NCBI GenBank assembly: GCA_013153495.1 | Contig: JAADEH010000012.1 | Location: 496,001 to 560,000 of the forward strand | Source: Aquificota bacterium | GTDB taxonomy: Bacteria; Aquificota; Aquificia; Aquificales; Aquificaceae | Length of the DNA: 64,000 bases | Reading direction: 5' to 3' | Shown: positions 51,698-61,099 of the stretch, one piece after another | Numbering within the stretch: the first letter of the stretch is position 1 | Layout: each line of letters starts with the position of its first letter | Position numbers and translations under genes: made by a program | The notes under the pieces: generated by a model | What the model was told of the DNA's origin: nothing | What the model saw: only the letters and a program-made list of their open reading frames with translations | Database searches by the model: none

Positions 51698-52309
51698 ATG
51701 CCTGCCTTTCGTTTTAAGTCCGAACTCTGGACAGCTCAATATACCGGAGTGAAGGTAAATACCCTCTCAGCCTTTACTAAGGCTCTCTCCAAAGCGGATG
51801 AAGACACAATTTACTATCACCTCTATCGTAACCTCTTTGAGTATCACTTTTTACCTACCGATTATCCCAACAGCTTCGCATACTGGTTGGCGGAGAATGG
51901 CTTCCCTGTGCTTGCAGAAAAGTTCTCCGCAATAGACCTGATGGAATTTACAAGTCTCGGAGAAGTCAAGAGTCTTCTGGTTTCCATACTCGAAGAGTAT
52001 AGGGGAAATGGAGAGAAGATGTGTAAACCCTTTTACTTCATAAGAGCGGTTCGTAAGGTCATAGACACAGGTCTTGTGGCAGAAAATATGGAAGAGTTCA
52101 AAAGGGGAATCATGGAAGCAGGGATACATTCCCTCTTTTATCACCTCGTCAGCTCGAGACTTGTTCATGAAGAAGCAGTTAACGACTTTTCCTTGTGGTT
52201 GAGGGAAATGGGTGAAGAGGAAAAAGCTAAAGAGATAGAGAAACTCGACCTTATGGCGAGCAGTTTATACGAAGTTAGAGAGAGAATAAGGGAAATCTTG
52301 GAGAGATAG
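51698..52309 (+). CDS. DUF5752 protein beside trehalose synthase
   Basis: Helical protein of 203 residues, matching what I know as DUF5752: FRFKSELWTAQYTGVKVNTLSAF, HLYRNLFEYHFLPTDYPNSFAYWL and SSLYEVRERIREILER. It appears next to TreT-type genes in thermophiles, and here it ends 1 base before treT on the same strand. No catalytic motif seen. A role in regulating or stabilising the glycosyltransferase is inference. Confidence 0.72.
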   Translation: MPAFRFKSELWTAQYTGVKVNTLSAFTKALSKADEDTIYYHLYRNLFEYHFLPTDYPNSFAYWLAENGFPVLAEKFSAIDLMEFTSLGEVKSLLVSILEEYRGNGEKMCKPFYFIRAVRKVIDTGLVAENMEEFKRGIMEAGIHSLFYHLVSSRLVHEEAVNDFSLWLREMGEEEKAKEIEKLDLMASSLYEVRERIREILER

Positions 52310-52310
52310 C

Positions 52311-53516
52311 ATGTTGGAAGAATACAGCAGGTTCATAGATAGTGGAACTCTTCGTGAGCTGAAAAGGCTTGTGGGGGAGCTTAAAAATGTTCGCATCCTC
52401 CACATAAACTCAACCAAGAAGGGTGGCGGTGTTGCGGAAATTCTTTCAAGAATGGTTCCCCTCATGGAAGAGCTGGGCATAGAAACACGGTGGGAAGTTA
52501 TAAAAGGGAATACTGAGTTCTTCAAGGTTACTAAAAAGATACATAACCTTCTCCACATGCCCGGTGGGGAAAGCCTCAACCACGATGATGTCATAGTTTA
52601 CATGAAGCAAACCTTTGAAAACACAAACCTTATAGATACGGACAGATACGATGTAGTGTTCGTTCATGACCCCCAACCGCTCGGTCTGATAATAAAAAAG
52701 CTCAAGGGTCAAAAGTGGGTATGGAGATGCCACATAGACATATCCACCCCGGACGAAGAGGTCTGGAAGTTTTTGGAGACCTTCGTTAACAGCTATGACG
52801 GGAGCATATTTCACATACCAGAGTTTGTCAGAGAAGGCGTTAAAATTCCCGCTTTCATAATACCTCCCTCTATAGACCCCCTCCACGATAAAAATGTGGA
52901 CCTGGAAGAAGACTTCGTAAAGAATACGCTTGAGAGGTTTGGAATTGACCCCTCAAGACCGATAGTCCTTCAAGTTTCAAGGTTCGATAGATTGAAAGAC
53001 CCCTTCGGGGTTATATCCGCTTACAGAATGGTTAGAAAGAGGCACGACTGCCAGCTTGTTCTTGCAGGTTCCTTTGCGGACGACGACCCGGAAGGGGAAG
53101 AGGTTTACAGAGAAGTTTTGAACATGAAAGGAAATGACCCGGACATTTTTGTCCTGAACTTACCACCAGATAGCCACAGGGAGATAAACGCACTCCAGAG
53201 GTCCGCAACGGTGGTTGTCCAAAAATCAATAAGAGAAGGCTTTGGTCTTGTTGTTTCGGAAGCAATGTGGAAGTTCAAACCTGTGGTAGGAAGCAATATA
53301 GGCGGGATAAGAAGACAGATAATAAACGGCATAACAGGATACCTGGTAAACAGCGTAGAGGGAACTGCCTTCAGGATAAAACAGCTTCTCATGAACCCAG
53401 ATAGCAGAGAGCTTATGGGAAAAAACGCTCACGAAAGGGTGAGACACAGCTTCCTCATAACGAGACACATAAAGGACTACCTTATGGTCATTTACAACCT
53501 GCTCAGGAATTCATAG
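52311..53516 (+). CDS. treT: trehalose glycosyltransferring synthase (TreT)
   Basis: GT4 glycosyltransferase, 401 residues, forming trehalose from NDP-glucose and glucose. The N-terminus has the TreT hallmark INSTKKGGGVAEILSRMVPLMEELGI, and VFVHDPQPLGLI and WRCHIDIS; the sugar-nucleotide site is QVSRFDRLKDPFGVI and IREGFGLVVSEAMWKFKPVVGS. It overlaps by 25 bases the 3' end of the opposing trehalose-phosphatase gene. Compatible-solute synthesis fits a thermophile. Confidence 0.87.
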   Translation: MLEEYSRFIDSGTLRELKRLVGELKNVRILHINSTKKGGGVAEILSRMVPLMEELGIETRWEVIKGNTEFFKVTKKIHNLLHMPGGESLNHDDVIVYMKQTFENTNLIDTDRYDVVFVHDPQPLGLIIKKLKGQKWVWRCHIDISTPDEEVWKFLETFVNSYDGSIFHIPEFVREGVKIPAFIIPPSIDPLHDKNVDLEEDFVKNTLERFGIDPSRPIVLQVSRFDRLKDPFGVISAYRMVRKRHDCQLVLAGSFADDDPEGEEVYREVLNMKGNDPDIFVLNLPPDSHREINALQRSATVVVQKSIREGFGLVVSEAMWKFKPVVGSNIGGIRRQIINGITGYLVNSVEGTAFRIKQLLMNPDSRELMGKNAHERVRHSFLITRHIKDYLMVIYNLLRNS

Positions 53517-54178
53517 ACCTCCTCAACACTACCGAGAGCCTTATCCGCTTCGGGTGGTTTGTTCTTTCCGACAAAGACCGTTTCACCTCCGAGAGCTTTA
53601 ACCTCACGCATAGCGTCGAGGTCTGTCGTATCATCACCTATGTATACGACCCTTTGTTTTTTGTCCCAACCTAAAAACTTCAAAAACTCCTCGATACCTT
53701 TCCCCTTGTCAAACTCTCCATAAACCCCTTCGAGAACCTTTTTGCCTTCTATAACCTTAACCGGCGGGTGCTTTTTTATAAAATCTTCAAAGACCTTCCT
53801 TACGGTCTCCTCATTTCCATCGAAGTTTCGGAAGTGAAGTGCAAAACACCCCTCCTTTTCCTCCAATACAACACCCGGAAGGGTCTTCACTTTTTCTCTC
53901 AGTGGCTTGAGGTTGGGAACTTTGTAAGGAAAGAAGGTTTTTATAAGCTCAGAGCCTTTGTAGAGTTTTGCTCCGTGGGAAGTTATCACGTAGAGGCTTT
54001 CGGGTATGTCTCCAAATACTTCACTGAAACTCCTCATATCCCTGCCGGTTACTATGGCTACGGTATGCTTTCGGGAAAGCTCCTTCAGGAACTCCTTTTT
54101 CTGGGGCGATATGAAGGCTTTTCTCGGGTCTTCAACTATGGGAACGAGCGTTCCGTCGTAATCAAGCAAGACTATCAT
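53492..54178 (-). CDS. otsB: trehalose-6-phosphate phosphatase (HAD superfamily)
   Basis: HAD-family sugar phosphatase, 228 residues. Motif I is DYDGTLVPI (Asp6 and Asp8), with GRDMRSF and GDDTTDLDAM later. OtsB type by layout (REKVKTLPGVVLEEKEGCFALHFRNFD). It ends against treT from the other side, so both trehalose genes meet tail to tail; no otsA is in the window, so the phosphatase may use glucosyl- or trehalose-phosphate from elsewhere. Start overlaps the DUF523 gene stop (ATGA). Confidence 0.85.
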   Translation of the reverse strand: MIVLLDYDGTLVPIVEDPRKAFISPQKKEFLKELSRKHTVAIVTGRDMRSFSEVFGDIPESLYVITSHGAKLYKGSELIKTFFPYKVPNLKPLREKVKTLPGVVLEEKEGCFALHFRNFDGNEETVRKVFEDFIKKHPPVKVIEGKKVLEGVYGEFDKGKGIEEFLKFLGWDKKQRVVYIGDDTTDLDAMREVKALGGETVFVGKNKPPEADKALGSVEEVYEFLSRL

Positions 54179-54882
54179 GCCCTCAGTTTCTCCGGTAAAA
54201 ATTTTTCTCCTAAGGTTTCAAGAACTCCCACGGGGAGTTTTTTCAAAATCTTTTTTATGAAAAGTCCATACTCCTCAACATTTGCTTTTCTGAGTCTCCT
54301 CTCGGTGCCGGGAAGGAAAAGGGAAAGGGGTTCCTGTATAAGGGAGTGAAGCTTTTTAGGTTCCTTTTCTCTCAGAAAGGAGAACATGTATATACCTAAG
54401 AGGAACTCAAGCTTCTTTCTCCTGTTTACGAGTCTCAGCTCGTCCTCCACGGGAAGGTGGGGAAAGCGTTTCAAAACCTCCAAGGCAAAGATACCCTTTC
54501 CGAAACCACGGAAAAGTCTGCCTTCCTTATCCCTATACGTTTTAGTCCTTGAGACACCGCAGGAAGGAGACTTGGACTTGAGAAGAAAGCCGTCAACGGG
54601 GGGAAGACTCTTTAAAAAGTTTCTCGCAAAGGAGAGCATATCCTCGGTAAGCTCCCTGTCTGTGGCGGGCTGGAATAGGCGTGGACCCTCCTCCGAGTGG
54701 TAGAGGATGACTTTGTCCCGTGGAACACCCAAACCGAGTTCCACCTCCGGGCAAACCTTGATAACCTCAACGAAGGTGCTGAGTTTAAGAGAAAAGTCGT
54801 CCCTGACGGGAACACCGTCGTATCTGACATTATCTCCCGCAAGGCATGCACTCATCACAATCCGTGGTTTAAGTCCCTTCAT
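54175..54882 (-). CDS. DUF523/DUF1722 (YbgA-like) protein
   Basis: Protein of 235 residues. The N-terminal DUF523 part has MSACLAGDNVRYDGVPV and KVCPEVELGLGVPRD, and SPSCGVSRTKTY; the invariant Cys residues (SACL, VCPE, SPSCG) suggest a metal or cluster site. The C-terminal half resembles DUF1722 in position (LVNRRKKLEFLLGIYMFSFLREKEPKKLHSL). Function unknown in all bacteria. It overlaps hemH by 14 bases and otsB by 4. Confidence 0.78.
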   Translation of the reverse strand: MKGLKPRIVMSACLAGDNVRYDGVPVRDDFSLKLSTFVEVIKVCPEVELGLGVPRDKVILYHSEEGPRLFQPATDRELTEDMLSFARNFLKSLPPVDGFLLKSKSPSCGVSRTKTYRDKEGRLFRGFGKGIFALEVLKRFPHLPVEDELRLVNRRKKLEFLLGIYMFSFLREKEPKKLHSLIQEPLSLFLPGTERRLRKANVEEYGLFIKKILKKLPVGVLETLGEKFLPEKLRA

Positions 54883-55825
54883 TCTTTCTCTCCGCAGAAA
54901 GCACGAGGTTTTTGAGGGTTTCCATAAAGAGGGGGTGTGTTCTAAGGGTAGGTATCCGAACGTAGTTTTCTATGCCGAGCTGTCGGGCAAGGTTTCCATA
55001 CTGGTGGTCAAGCTCGTAAAGGGTTTCGGAGTGCTCGCACACGAAGGATACGGGAATAACCGCAAGGTTCTTCACACCTTCACGGGCAAGGTCTTTTATT
55101 AATTCGTCGGTCATGGGCTGAAGCCACTTTATGGGTCCCACCTTGCTCTGGTATCCGAGTTTGTAGGGAACACCCTCAAAGTTCTCCATTATAAGTTTGA
55201 CCGTCTCTTCGATTTGCCTCTGGTAGGGGTCTCCTTCCTCTATCACATACATGGGAAGGCTGTGGGCGGAGAAGAGGAAGTAGAAGTCTTTATAATCGGG
55301 AAGGTGTCTGCGAATGTTGTCCACCATAGCCTCTATGTAAAGGGGGTGGTCGTGATAGCTCCTGACCTCAATTACGGGGACTTTCGGGAAGTTTCCCTTC
55401 GAATAAACCCTGTAAAACTCGTTAAAGGATGAGCCGGTCGTAGTGGTGCTGAACTGCGGGTAAAGGGGAAGGAGAATAATCTTATCTACATCCTCCTTGA
55501 AAAGCTCTCTCAGGGCTTCCTCGGTAAAGGGGTGCCAGTATCTCATTGCGACCACGACCTTGTAGCTCTCTCCGAGGAGTTTTTGAAGCTCCCGAGCCTG
55601 TTCCTCGGTCTGCTCCCTCTGGGGAGACTTGCCTCCCATAAGCTCGTAGTAGTGGCGGGTCTTTTTTGCTCTTAACTTGGATATTAGCTTGGCGACAGGT
55701 TTTTGGATGGGTCTGGGTATGCGGATTATGTCGTGGTCCGAAAAGAGGTTGTATAGGAAAGGCTCAACAGCGTCAAGGCTGTCTGGTCCACCCATGTTGA
55801 GGAGAACGATTCCGGTCTTTGCCAT
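54869..55825 (-). CDS. hemH: ferrochelatase
   Basis: Last step of protoheme synthesis, 318 residues, inserting Fe(II) into protoporphyrin. Hallmarks: LLNMGGPDSLDAVEPFLYNLFSD, MRYWHPFTEEAL, LPLYPQFSTTTTGSS and FSAHSLPMYVIEEGDPY (metal-inserting His), then VPVSFVCEHSETLYELDHQY. No membrane tail. Lies between the nitrate-reductase and DUF523 genes, and 22 bases after the former. Confidence 0.95.
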   Translation of the reverse strand: MAKTGIVLLNMGGPDSLDAVEPFLYNLFSDHDIIRIPRPIQKPVAKLISKLRAKKTRHYYELMGGKSPQREQTEEQARELQKLLGESYKVVVAMRYWHPFTEEALRELFKEDVDKIILLPLYPQFSTTTTGSSFNEFYRVYSKGNFPKVPVIEVRSYHDHPLYIEAMVDNIRRHLPDYKDFYFLFSAHSLPMYVIEEGDPYQRQIEETVKLIMENFEGVPYKLGYQSKVGPIKWLQPMTDELIKDLAREGVKNLAVIPVSFVCEHSETLYELDHQYGNLARQLGIENYVRIPTLRTHPLFMETLKNLVLSAERKNEGT

Positions 55826-55847
55826 TTCAGGCTTGATAATATAACAC

Positions 55848-57875
55848 TCACAGCTCTCCCTTCCACGCTTTCTCCCCGCAGGCGACCTTTATGAGGTCAA
55901 CCCCCGCATACTTGAGGTCCGGCTCTTTGGATACAGGGTCCGTTCTGTCGGGAAGGAGAAGGTTAACGGGCTGTCCGAACTCCTTGGGATAGCCGAAAGG
56001 TGCGAAGATGTGTCCCCTCTTGACATTGGCAAACCTGACCACCCGGTCCACCTCTCCCCTTTTGGAGACGAGCCTGACCACATCCCACTCCTCTATGCCG
56101 AGTTCCTGAGCGTCTAAGGGGTTCATGAGTATGTAGGGCGGTATCTCACCTCTCAGAAGCTCGGGGGACTTCCCCGTCTTTGTCATAGTGTGCCAGTTGT
56201 TCTTCAGCCTACCCGTCAGGAGTATGAAGGTTCCCCTCTCCTGAGCTATTTCGAACTTTGCCACGTTAAAGCGTGCTCTGCCCGACGGTGTGGGAAACTT
56301 GAGGTCTTCGTAGAGCCACCTCTTTCCCCAGCGGGCGGGAAGGTCTTCGTAGGTTAATTTTGAAATATCACAAAGACGACCTTCGGTCGTGGCTTTAAAC
56401 TCCTCAAATATGTCTTTGGAACTTCCGTAGGGGAAAAGCTCTTTTGCTCCCATTCTACGGGCAAGCTCGGTGAATATCAGCCAGTCAGGTTTGGACTCCC
56501 CGTAGGGTTCTCTGAACTTCTGGCAGAAGGTTATGGTCCTGTCGGAACCGGTCATAACCCCTTCCTTCTCACCCAGCTGAGAGGCGGGGAGAATTAAGTT
56601 GGCAAACTCGCAGGTGTCGTTCCAGTAGGCGTCCTGAACCACGAGAAAAACCTTGCTCAGAGCTTCCCTGACCTTTCCAAGCTCGGGCATGGAGACCGCA
56701 GGGTTTGTGCACACGGTCCAGAGGAACTTTATCCTGCCTTCCAAGATTAGGTCTATGGCTTCCGTTACGGTGGGTCCCGGCTGAGGCTTTATTCCTTCCA
56801 CACCCCAGAAGCTTTCCATAAACTTTCTGTCCTCTTCGTTCCTGACGTCTCGGTATCCCGGGAGACCGTTGGTAAGATATCCGACTTCCCTGCCTCCCAT
56901 AGCGTTGGGCTGTCCCGTTATGGAGAAGGGGCAACCCTTTGAGTTGAGCCTGCCGGTGGCAAGGTGCAGGTTTATGAGGGCGAGGTTTTTGGCAACACCG
57001 TTGACCGATTGGTTAAGTCCCTGACACCAGAAGGATATGAGCTTCCTGCTCTGGGCAAAGAGCTTCGCAACTATGTATATGTCCTCCTGCTTGACGTCGC
57101 ATATGCTTGAGGCTATCTCCGGTGGGAACTTGCGGGCATATTCCAAAGCCTCTTCAAAGCCTTCCGTGTATTTGTCCACAAACTCAAAGTCAATCCAGCC
57201 TTCTTCGTGAAGAACATACAGAACGGAGTTTAAAAAGACCGTATCCGTCCCCGCCCTTATCTGTATAAAGAGGTCGCTCTTTTTGGCGGTCTCCGTTTCC
57301 ACTGGGTCTATGGTAACAACTACCATCTGGTCCGTTTTTCTCCTCCTCTTTAGAACCCTCTTGAAGAGAACGGGATGGGCTATCGAGGCGTTAGAACCAA
57401 TGAACAGAAAGACGTCCGCATCGTCTATGTCTTCGTAGGTGCATGGTGGACCGTCGGAACCGAAGGCGAGCTTGTAGGCGCTTACCGCAGAGGTCATACA
57501 CAGCCGTGAGTTGGCATCTATGTTGTTTGTTTTCAAAAAGCCTTTGACAAATTTGTTTATGACGTAGGACTCTTCCGTCAAAAGCTGACCGGAAACGTAG
57601 AAGTATAGTTCCTCCGACGACAATTCTGTTATTCTTTCCTTCAAAATTGTATAGGCTTCTTCCCAGCTTATCTCCCTGAAAGGTTTGTTTTTGTCTTCCC
57701 TGAAGAGGGGTTTGGCTATCCTTCCCTGCTCGTATATCTTGGGAAGGTATAGGGGCTTTTTGCAGAGGTCTCCCTTGCTCGCAGGGTGTTCAAAGTCCCC
57801 CTTTATCTTACCGCTATCATCTATGTATAAACCGCAACCTACCCCACAGTAGGGACACTGAAAGGTAGCCTCCAT
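55848..57875 (-). CDS. assimilatory nitrate reductase catalytic subunit
   Basis: Molybdopterin oxidoreductase, 675 residues, cytoplasmic (no Tat signal). Cluster ligands Cys7, Cys10, Cys14 and Cys38 (CPYCGVGCG, then GDLCKKP). The Mo-ligand Cys is in SRLCMTSAVSAYK, with the LFIGSNASIAHP and GCPFSITGQPNAMGGREVGY motifs of the NarB/NasA family. It lacks the C-terminal ferredoxin-like domain of some NasA. No nitrite reductase is next to it; hemH and bioB are neighbours. Formate dehydrogenase is an alternative but the NAMGGREVG pattern favours nitrate reductase. Confidence 0.85.
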   Translation of the reverse strand: MEATFQCPYCGVGCGLYIDDSGKIKGDFEHPASKGDLCKKPLYLPKIYEQGRIAKPLFREDKNKPFREISWEEAYTILKERITELSSEELYFYVSGQLLTEESYVINKFVKGFLKTNNIDANSRLCMTSAVSAYKLAFGSDGPPCTYEDIDDADVFLFIGSNASIAHPVLFKRVLKRRRKTDQMVVVTIDPVETETAKKSDLFIQIRAGTDTVFLNSVLYVLHEEGWIDFEFVDKYTEGFEEALEYARKFPPEIASSICDVKQEDIYIVAKLFAQSRKLISFWCQGLNQSVNGVAKNLALINLHLATGRLNSKGCPFSITGQPNAMGGREVGYLTNGLPGYRDVRNEEDRKFMESFWGVEGIKPQPGPTVTEAIDLILEGRIKFLWTVCTNPAVSMPELGKVREALSKVFLVVQDAYWNDTCEFANLILPASQLGEKEGVMTGSDRTITFCQKFREPYGESKPDWLIFTELARRMGAKELFPYGSSKDIFEEFKATTEGRLCDISKLTYEDLPARWGKRWLYEDLKFPTPSGRARFNVAKFEIAQERGTFILLTGRLKNNWHTMTKTGKSPELLRGEIPPYILMNPLDAQELGIEEWDVVRLVSKRGEVDRVVRFANVKRGHIFAPFGYPKEFGQPVNLLLPDRTDPVSKEPDLKYAGVDLIKVACGEKAWKGEL

Positions 57876-57903
57876 GTAAAGCTACGGGCAAGTTCCGTGC
57901 CAC

Positions 57904-58908
57904 TCAGGTGAGAACCTCCTCCTTTCTCCTCGCCTTGAGGTCCTCGAGAAGTTGATAGTCCTTCTTTATGTCCCTTCCCGCTCTGGTGAGATACCCTCCT
58001 ACCATCATGGCGTTGGTCATCAAAACCGCCATACCGTGAAAGTCTCTGAGGTTTTGCTCCCTTCCACCGCAGAGTCTAAGTTCCGCCTTTGGGTTGGTAA
58101 AGCGGAACATAGCTATCACCTTTAGGGCTTCTAAAGGGGTAACGCCGGGGGCGTTTTCAAGGGGTGTTCCCTGTATGGGCATGAGGAAGTTTAAAGGTAT
58201 GGAGTCCACCTCCAGCTCTCTGTAAGTTAAAGCAAGGTCAACCCTGTCCTCGTTACTCTCTCCCATGCCGAAGATACCACCACAGCAGGTGGATAATCCC
58301 ACCTTCTTTATTCTCTTTATGGTCTCGTATCTATCCTCCCAGCGGTGGGTAGTAACTATGTTGGGGAAGAAGTTTTTAGAGGCTTCAAGGTTGTGGTTTA
58401 CCCTTTTAACGCCTGCCTCTTTGAGTTTTCTGAGGCTCTCCTCGTCCATAGTTCCTGCGGAAACGCACACGTTTATGGGTATTTTCTCAACCTCCTTAAC
58501 CTCCCTGACAGCCTCCGCTATCCTGTCCACCTCTTCGGGAGTTGCCTGTTTTCCTGCCAAAACGACGCAGTAGCGGTTAGCTCCGAACTCAACACCCCTC
58601 TGGGCACCCTCCACTATCTCCTCCTTGGGAACGAGGTTATACACATTAATGGGTGTTTTGTAAAACTTGGACTGGGCGCAGAACTTGCAGTCTTCAGAGC
58701 AGGCTCCGCTCTTGGCGTTTATTATGGAACAGAACTCAAGCTCGTTTTCGGGAAAGAACTTTTTCTTTAGCTTCTGGGCAAAGTGGGTCAGAAAGGCAAC
58801 GTAATCGTCGGGAACTCTTAGAAGCTCAAGGGCTTCCTCCCTTGTAAGGGGTTCGTATCGGGAAGCTTTATCGTAAAGCTCTATTATTAAACTCTCATAC
58901 CTGTCCAT
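57904..58908 (-). CDS. bioB: biotin synthase
   Basis: Radical-SAM enzyme converting dethiobiotin to biotin, 334 residues. SAM cluster Cys70-x3-Cys74-x2-Cys77 (GACSEDCKFCAQS), with the auxiliary [2Fe-2S] ligands expected around VVLAGKQATPEE, ICVSAG-like NVCVSAGTMDEE and ELRLCGGREQNLRD. Standing between the cytochrome and nitrate-reductase genes. Ribosome-binding site GGAGGTGAGAG before ATG 58908. Confidence 0.95.
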   Translation of the reverse strand: MDRYESLIIELYDKASRYEPLTREEALELLRVPDDYVAFLTHFAQKLKKKFFPENELEFCSIINAKSGACSEDCKFCAQSKFYKTPINVYNLVPKEEIVEGAQRGVEFGANRYCVVLAGKQATPEEVDRIAEAVREVKEVEKIPINVCVSAGTMDEESLRKLKEAGVKRVNHNLEASKNFFPNIVTTHRWEDRYETIKRIKKVGLSTCCGGIFGMGESNEDRVDLALTYRELEVDSIPLNFLMPIQGTPLENAPGVTPLEALKVIAMFRFTNPKAELRLCGGREQNLRDFHGMAVLMTNAMMVGGYLTRAGRDIKKDYQLLEDLKARRKEEVLT

Positions 58909-58968
58909 ACTCTCACCTCCGCAGGGATAGAAAGATAATATAGGAAAGGGAATTCGTATGTCAGTCCA

Positions 58969-59415
58969 TTAGTGGGGGTGCTTCTTTATAAACTCCTCCC
59001 AGCTGTCACTGAAGCGGTGGTAGAGCCAGTAAGAAACCGCTTCCTTCTCCTCCTCGGAAAGGGTCCTCCCTATCGGTGGCATAACACCGAAGAGTTTGTA
59101 AGCCATGGGGAGACAAACTCCCTTTTCCCTTGAAGGATTGGTTATGTAATCCTTTACGAAGGCTATAAATTTTTCCTCGGTAGGATAGAACTTTTTAACC
59201 CGTGCGGAGACCTCCGACATGGGCGGTGCCTTTATGGGCGGTTTTCCTGTCTTTTTAACAGTCTCCCTTATCTTTGCGATTTCTTGGGGACTCATGTTTT
59301 CCCTGTGGCAGGTGGAGCAGGACTTCTTAAAAACCTCGTATCCCTTCTCGAAGAGCTGGTCCGCAAAGGAGAAGGTAAACACCAATAAGACCGCAAGGTG
59401 AGTAAGCGCTTTCAT
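58969..59415 (-). CDS. small monoheme cytochrome c
   Basis: Exported cytochrome of 148 residues: signal peptide MKALTHLAVLLVFTFSFAD, heme site Cys33-Ser-Thr-Cys36-His37, and a Met in GVMPPIGRTLSEEEKEAVSYWLY as likely sixth ligand. A further Cys in KGVCLPMAYKLFG is odd. It would act in the periplasm as an electron carrier; its partner is not shown by the neighbours (bioB downstream). Confidence 0.85.
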   Translation of the reverse strand: MKALTHLAVLLVFTFSFADQLFEKGYEVFKKSCSTCHRENMSPQEIAKIRETVKKTGKPPIKAPPMSEVSARVKKFYPTEEKFIAFVKDYITNPSREKGVCLPMAYKLFGVMPPIGRTLSEEEKEAVSYWLYHRFSDSWEEFIKKHPH

Positions 59416-59494
59416 ACCACTTAAATTTTACCACATAATTTTACTGATTGATGCCAAAACTTTTATTACTTATTGCCGAAGGTCTATTACTATA

Positions 59495-61099
59495 ATGTCC
59501 TTATCAGGTATGTGCTTCCAGCTCAGGCTACTGCCGGTAACCTTAATTTTACTGCTTTCTTTAGGTTGCATAGTAAATGCAAAGGATAGTTTGTTCTCAA
59601 TACAGATTGCCACATTTTACGATAGGAAAAGTGCTGAAAACTTCATCAAAAGACTACCTGATGTAATCAAGGGAGAAGCATTTCTATACATAACCGATAA
59701 AGGCTTTTTCACCGTTAGAATAGGCGTTTCACGGAAAACAAGTGTGCTTAACACAAAGCTACAGCAAATAAAAAGCTTATTTCCAGATGCAATAATAGTT
59801 CCTACATCTCGAGAAAAATTAGGCAATTATAACTCGAACAAGCTCCATCAAAACAGATTAAAATCCACAGAAGAATTATTTACTGATTACACAGAACCCA
59901 AAAGGGAATTCCTCAAAAACTTTGAGGTGTTGATTAAAGACCTTGAGACTCTCATACATAAAGTTTTTGCGGGAACGGAAGAGCCATACGGGATAATTAA
60001 ACCTGAAGGGGAACATCAGGAAGAAGACCACTCATTGCTATTCAAGACTAAGAGGCAGAAGCTCTTTGAAAGGAGAACTCCTTTTTACATAACCGGAGAG
60101 GCTCGGCTGAGGGAAAAGGCTTTCTTTGAAGAGGACTCTGTAAGAAGTAAGGGCTTTGCATACATAGGCTTGAGGTTTTCCCTTTTCGAGGAGGGTATGG
60201 GAGAGTATGCATACAAGAGCAGAAAGGCGGAGCTGGAACGCTACGGTTACGAGAGGCTCTCTACGAGTAACAGGCTATACAGCTTACTCGTAGGCAGGCA
60301 GGAACAGCTTCTTAGGAACTTTCTCCGCTACGAGAAGGAAGCTATAAGGGCTTCAAGGGAAAGGTTGCTTGTAAATCTTGAAAAACTTCTTTCAAACCTT
60401 AAGAAGCTCGACGCACGCTTTGAGTTTCTGCGAAGAAAGTATTTGGCTTACGGTCCCAGTGGTATCCCCCAAAGGGAGAAAGAAGGGCTACACCTACCTG
60501 TGGTCAGCGTTAATTTAGACAGCCTAATAACCCACATGAGCCTCCAGAAGGAAGCTCTAAAGAGGGAGCTTGCTCTAATTTCCGACAGGGACAGAAGCTC
60601 TCTCGAAGCATACAGGGATTACAGGTTTGACCTCTACGCACGGTATTATTTGGTAGACGACGGGGGAATTGGTAGCTACATAGCTGTCGGAGCGAGGATG
60701 GAAATTCCCATACCCTTCGATACCAAACTCAGAAAGGAGGTGAACGAGCTTGAATTTATCTCTCTAAGAGATGCTATCCTCGAAAAGCTCTCTCAAAACC
60801 ACTCTAACGCTCTGGACTACGCTTTCAGGATGCTACACAACGCAGAGAGAATAGAAGCTCACTTTATCCAGATAAGGAGAGACCTGCTCGACATAGAGAG
60901 AGAACTCTTTTTCTGGAAGCACGGCGTTAAGGATGTAAATTACGAAAGGCTTTTATCCGCACTGCTGGACATCTACGACAGGCTCTCACAGGTGGCGGAT
61001 TACAAGTATTTAAATCTCCAATACGCTCAGAAGATAGCGATATTGCTGAACCTAAAGGAAGAGAGGGAACTCTTAGGGTTGTTCTATGAAGGGATTTGA
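59495..61099 (+). CDS. exported SPOR/coiled-coil protein of the polysaccharide cluster
   Basis: Protein of 534 residues with a signal peptide (LLPVTLILLLSLGC, possibly a lipobox at Cys25). A SPOR-like domain follows (about 33-105; FSIQIATFYDRKSAENFIKRL). The long C-terminal half is charged and helical (RLSTSNRLYSLLVGRQEQLLRNFLRYEKEAIRASRERL) with a TolC-like look. Its stop overlaps the start of the Alg44-like gene. By position it would be the periplasmic or outer-membrane part of the exporter; no clear family. Start ATG 59495 lacks a ribosome-binding site; ATG 59510 is an alternative. Confidence 0.7.
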   Translation: MSLSGMCFQLRLLPVTLILLLSLGCIVNAKDSLFSIQIATFYDRKSAENFIKRLPDVIKGEAFLYITDKGFFTVRIGVSRKTSVLNTKLQQIKSLFPDAIIVPTSREKLGNYNSNKLHQNRLKSTEELFTDYTEPKREFLKNFEVLIKDLETLIHKVFAGTEEPYGIIKPEGEHQEEDHSLLFKTKRQKLFERRTPFYITGEARLREKAFFEEDSVRSKGFAYIGLRFSLFEEGMGEYAYKSRKAELERYGYERLSTSNRLYSLLVGRQEQLLRNFLRYEKEAIRASRERLLVNLEKLLSNLKKLDARFEFLRRKYLAYGPSGIPQREKEGLHLPVVSVNLDSLITHMSLQKEALKRELALISDRDRSSLEAYRDYRFDLYARYYLVDDGGIGSYIAVGARMEIPIPFDTKLRKEVNELEFISLRDAILEKLSQNHSNALDYAFRMLHNAERIEAHFIQIRRDLLDIERELFFWKHGVKDVNYERLLSALLDIYDRLSQVADYKYLNLQYAQKIAILLNLKEERELLGLFYEGI

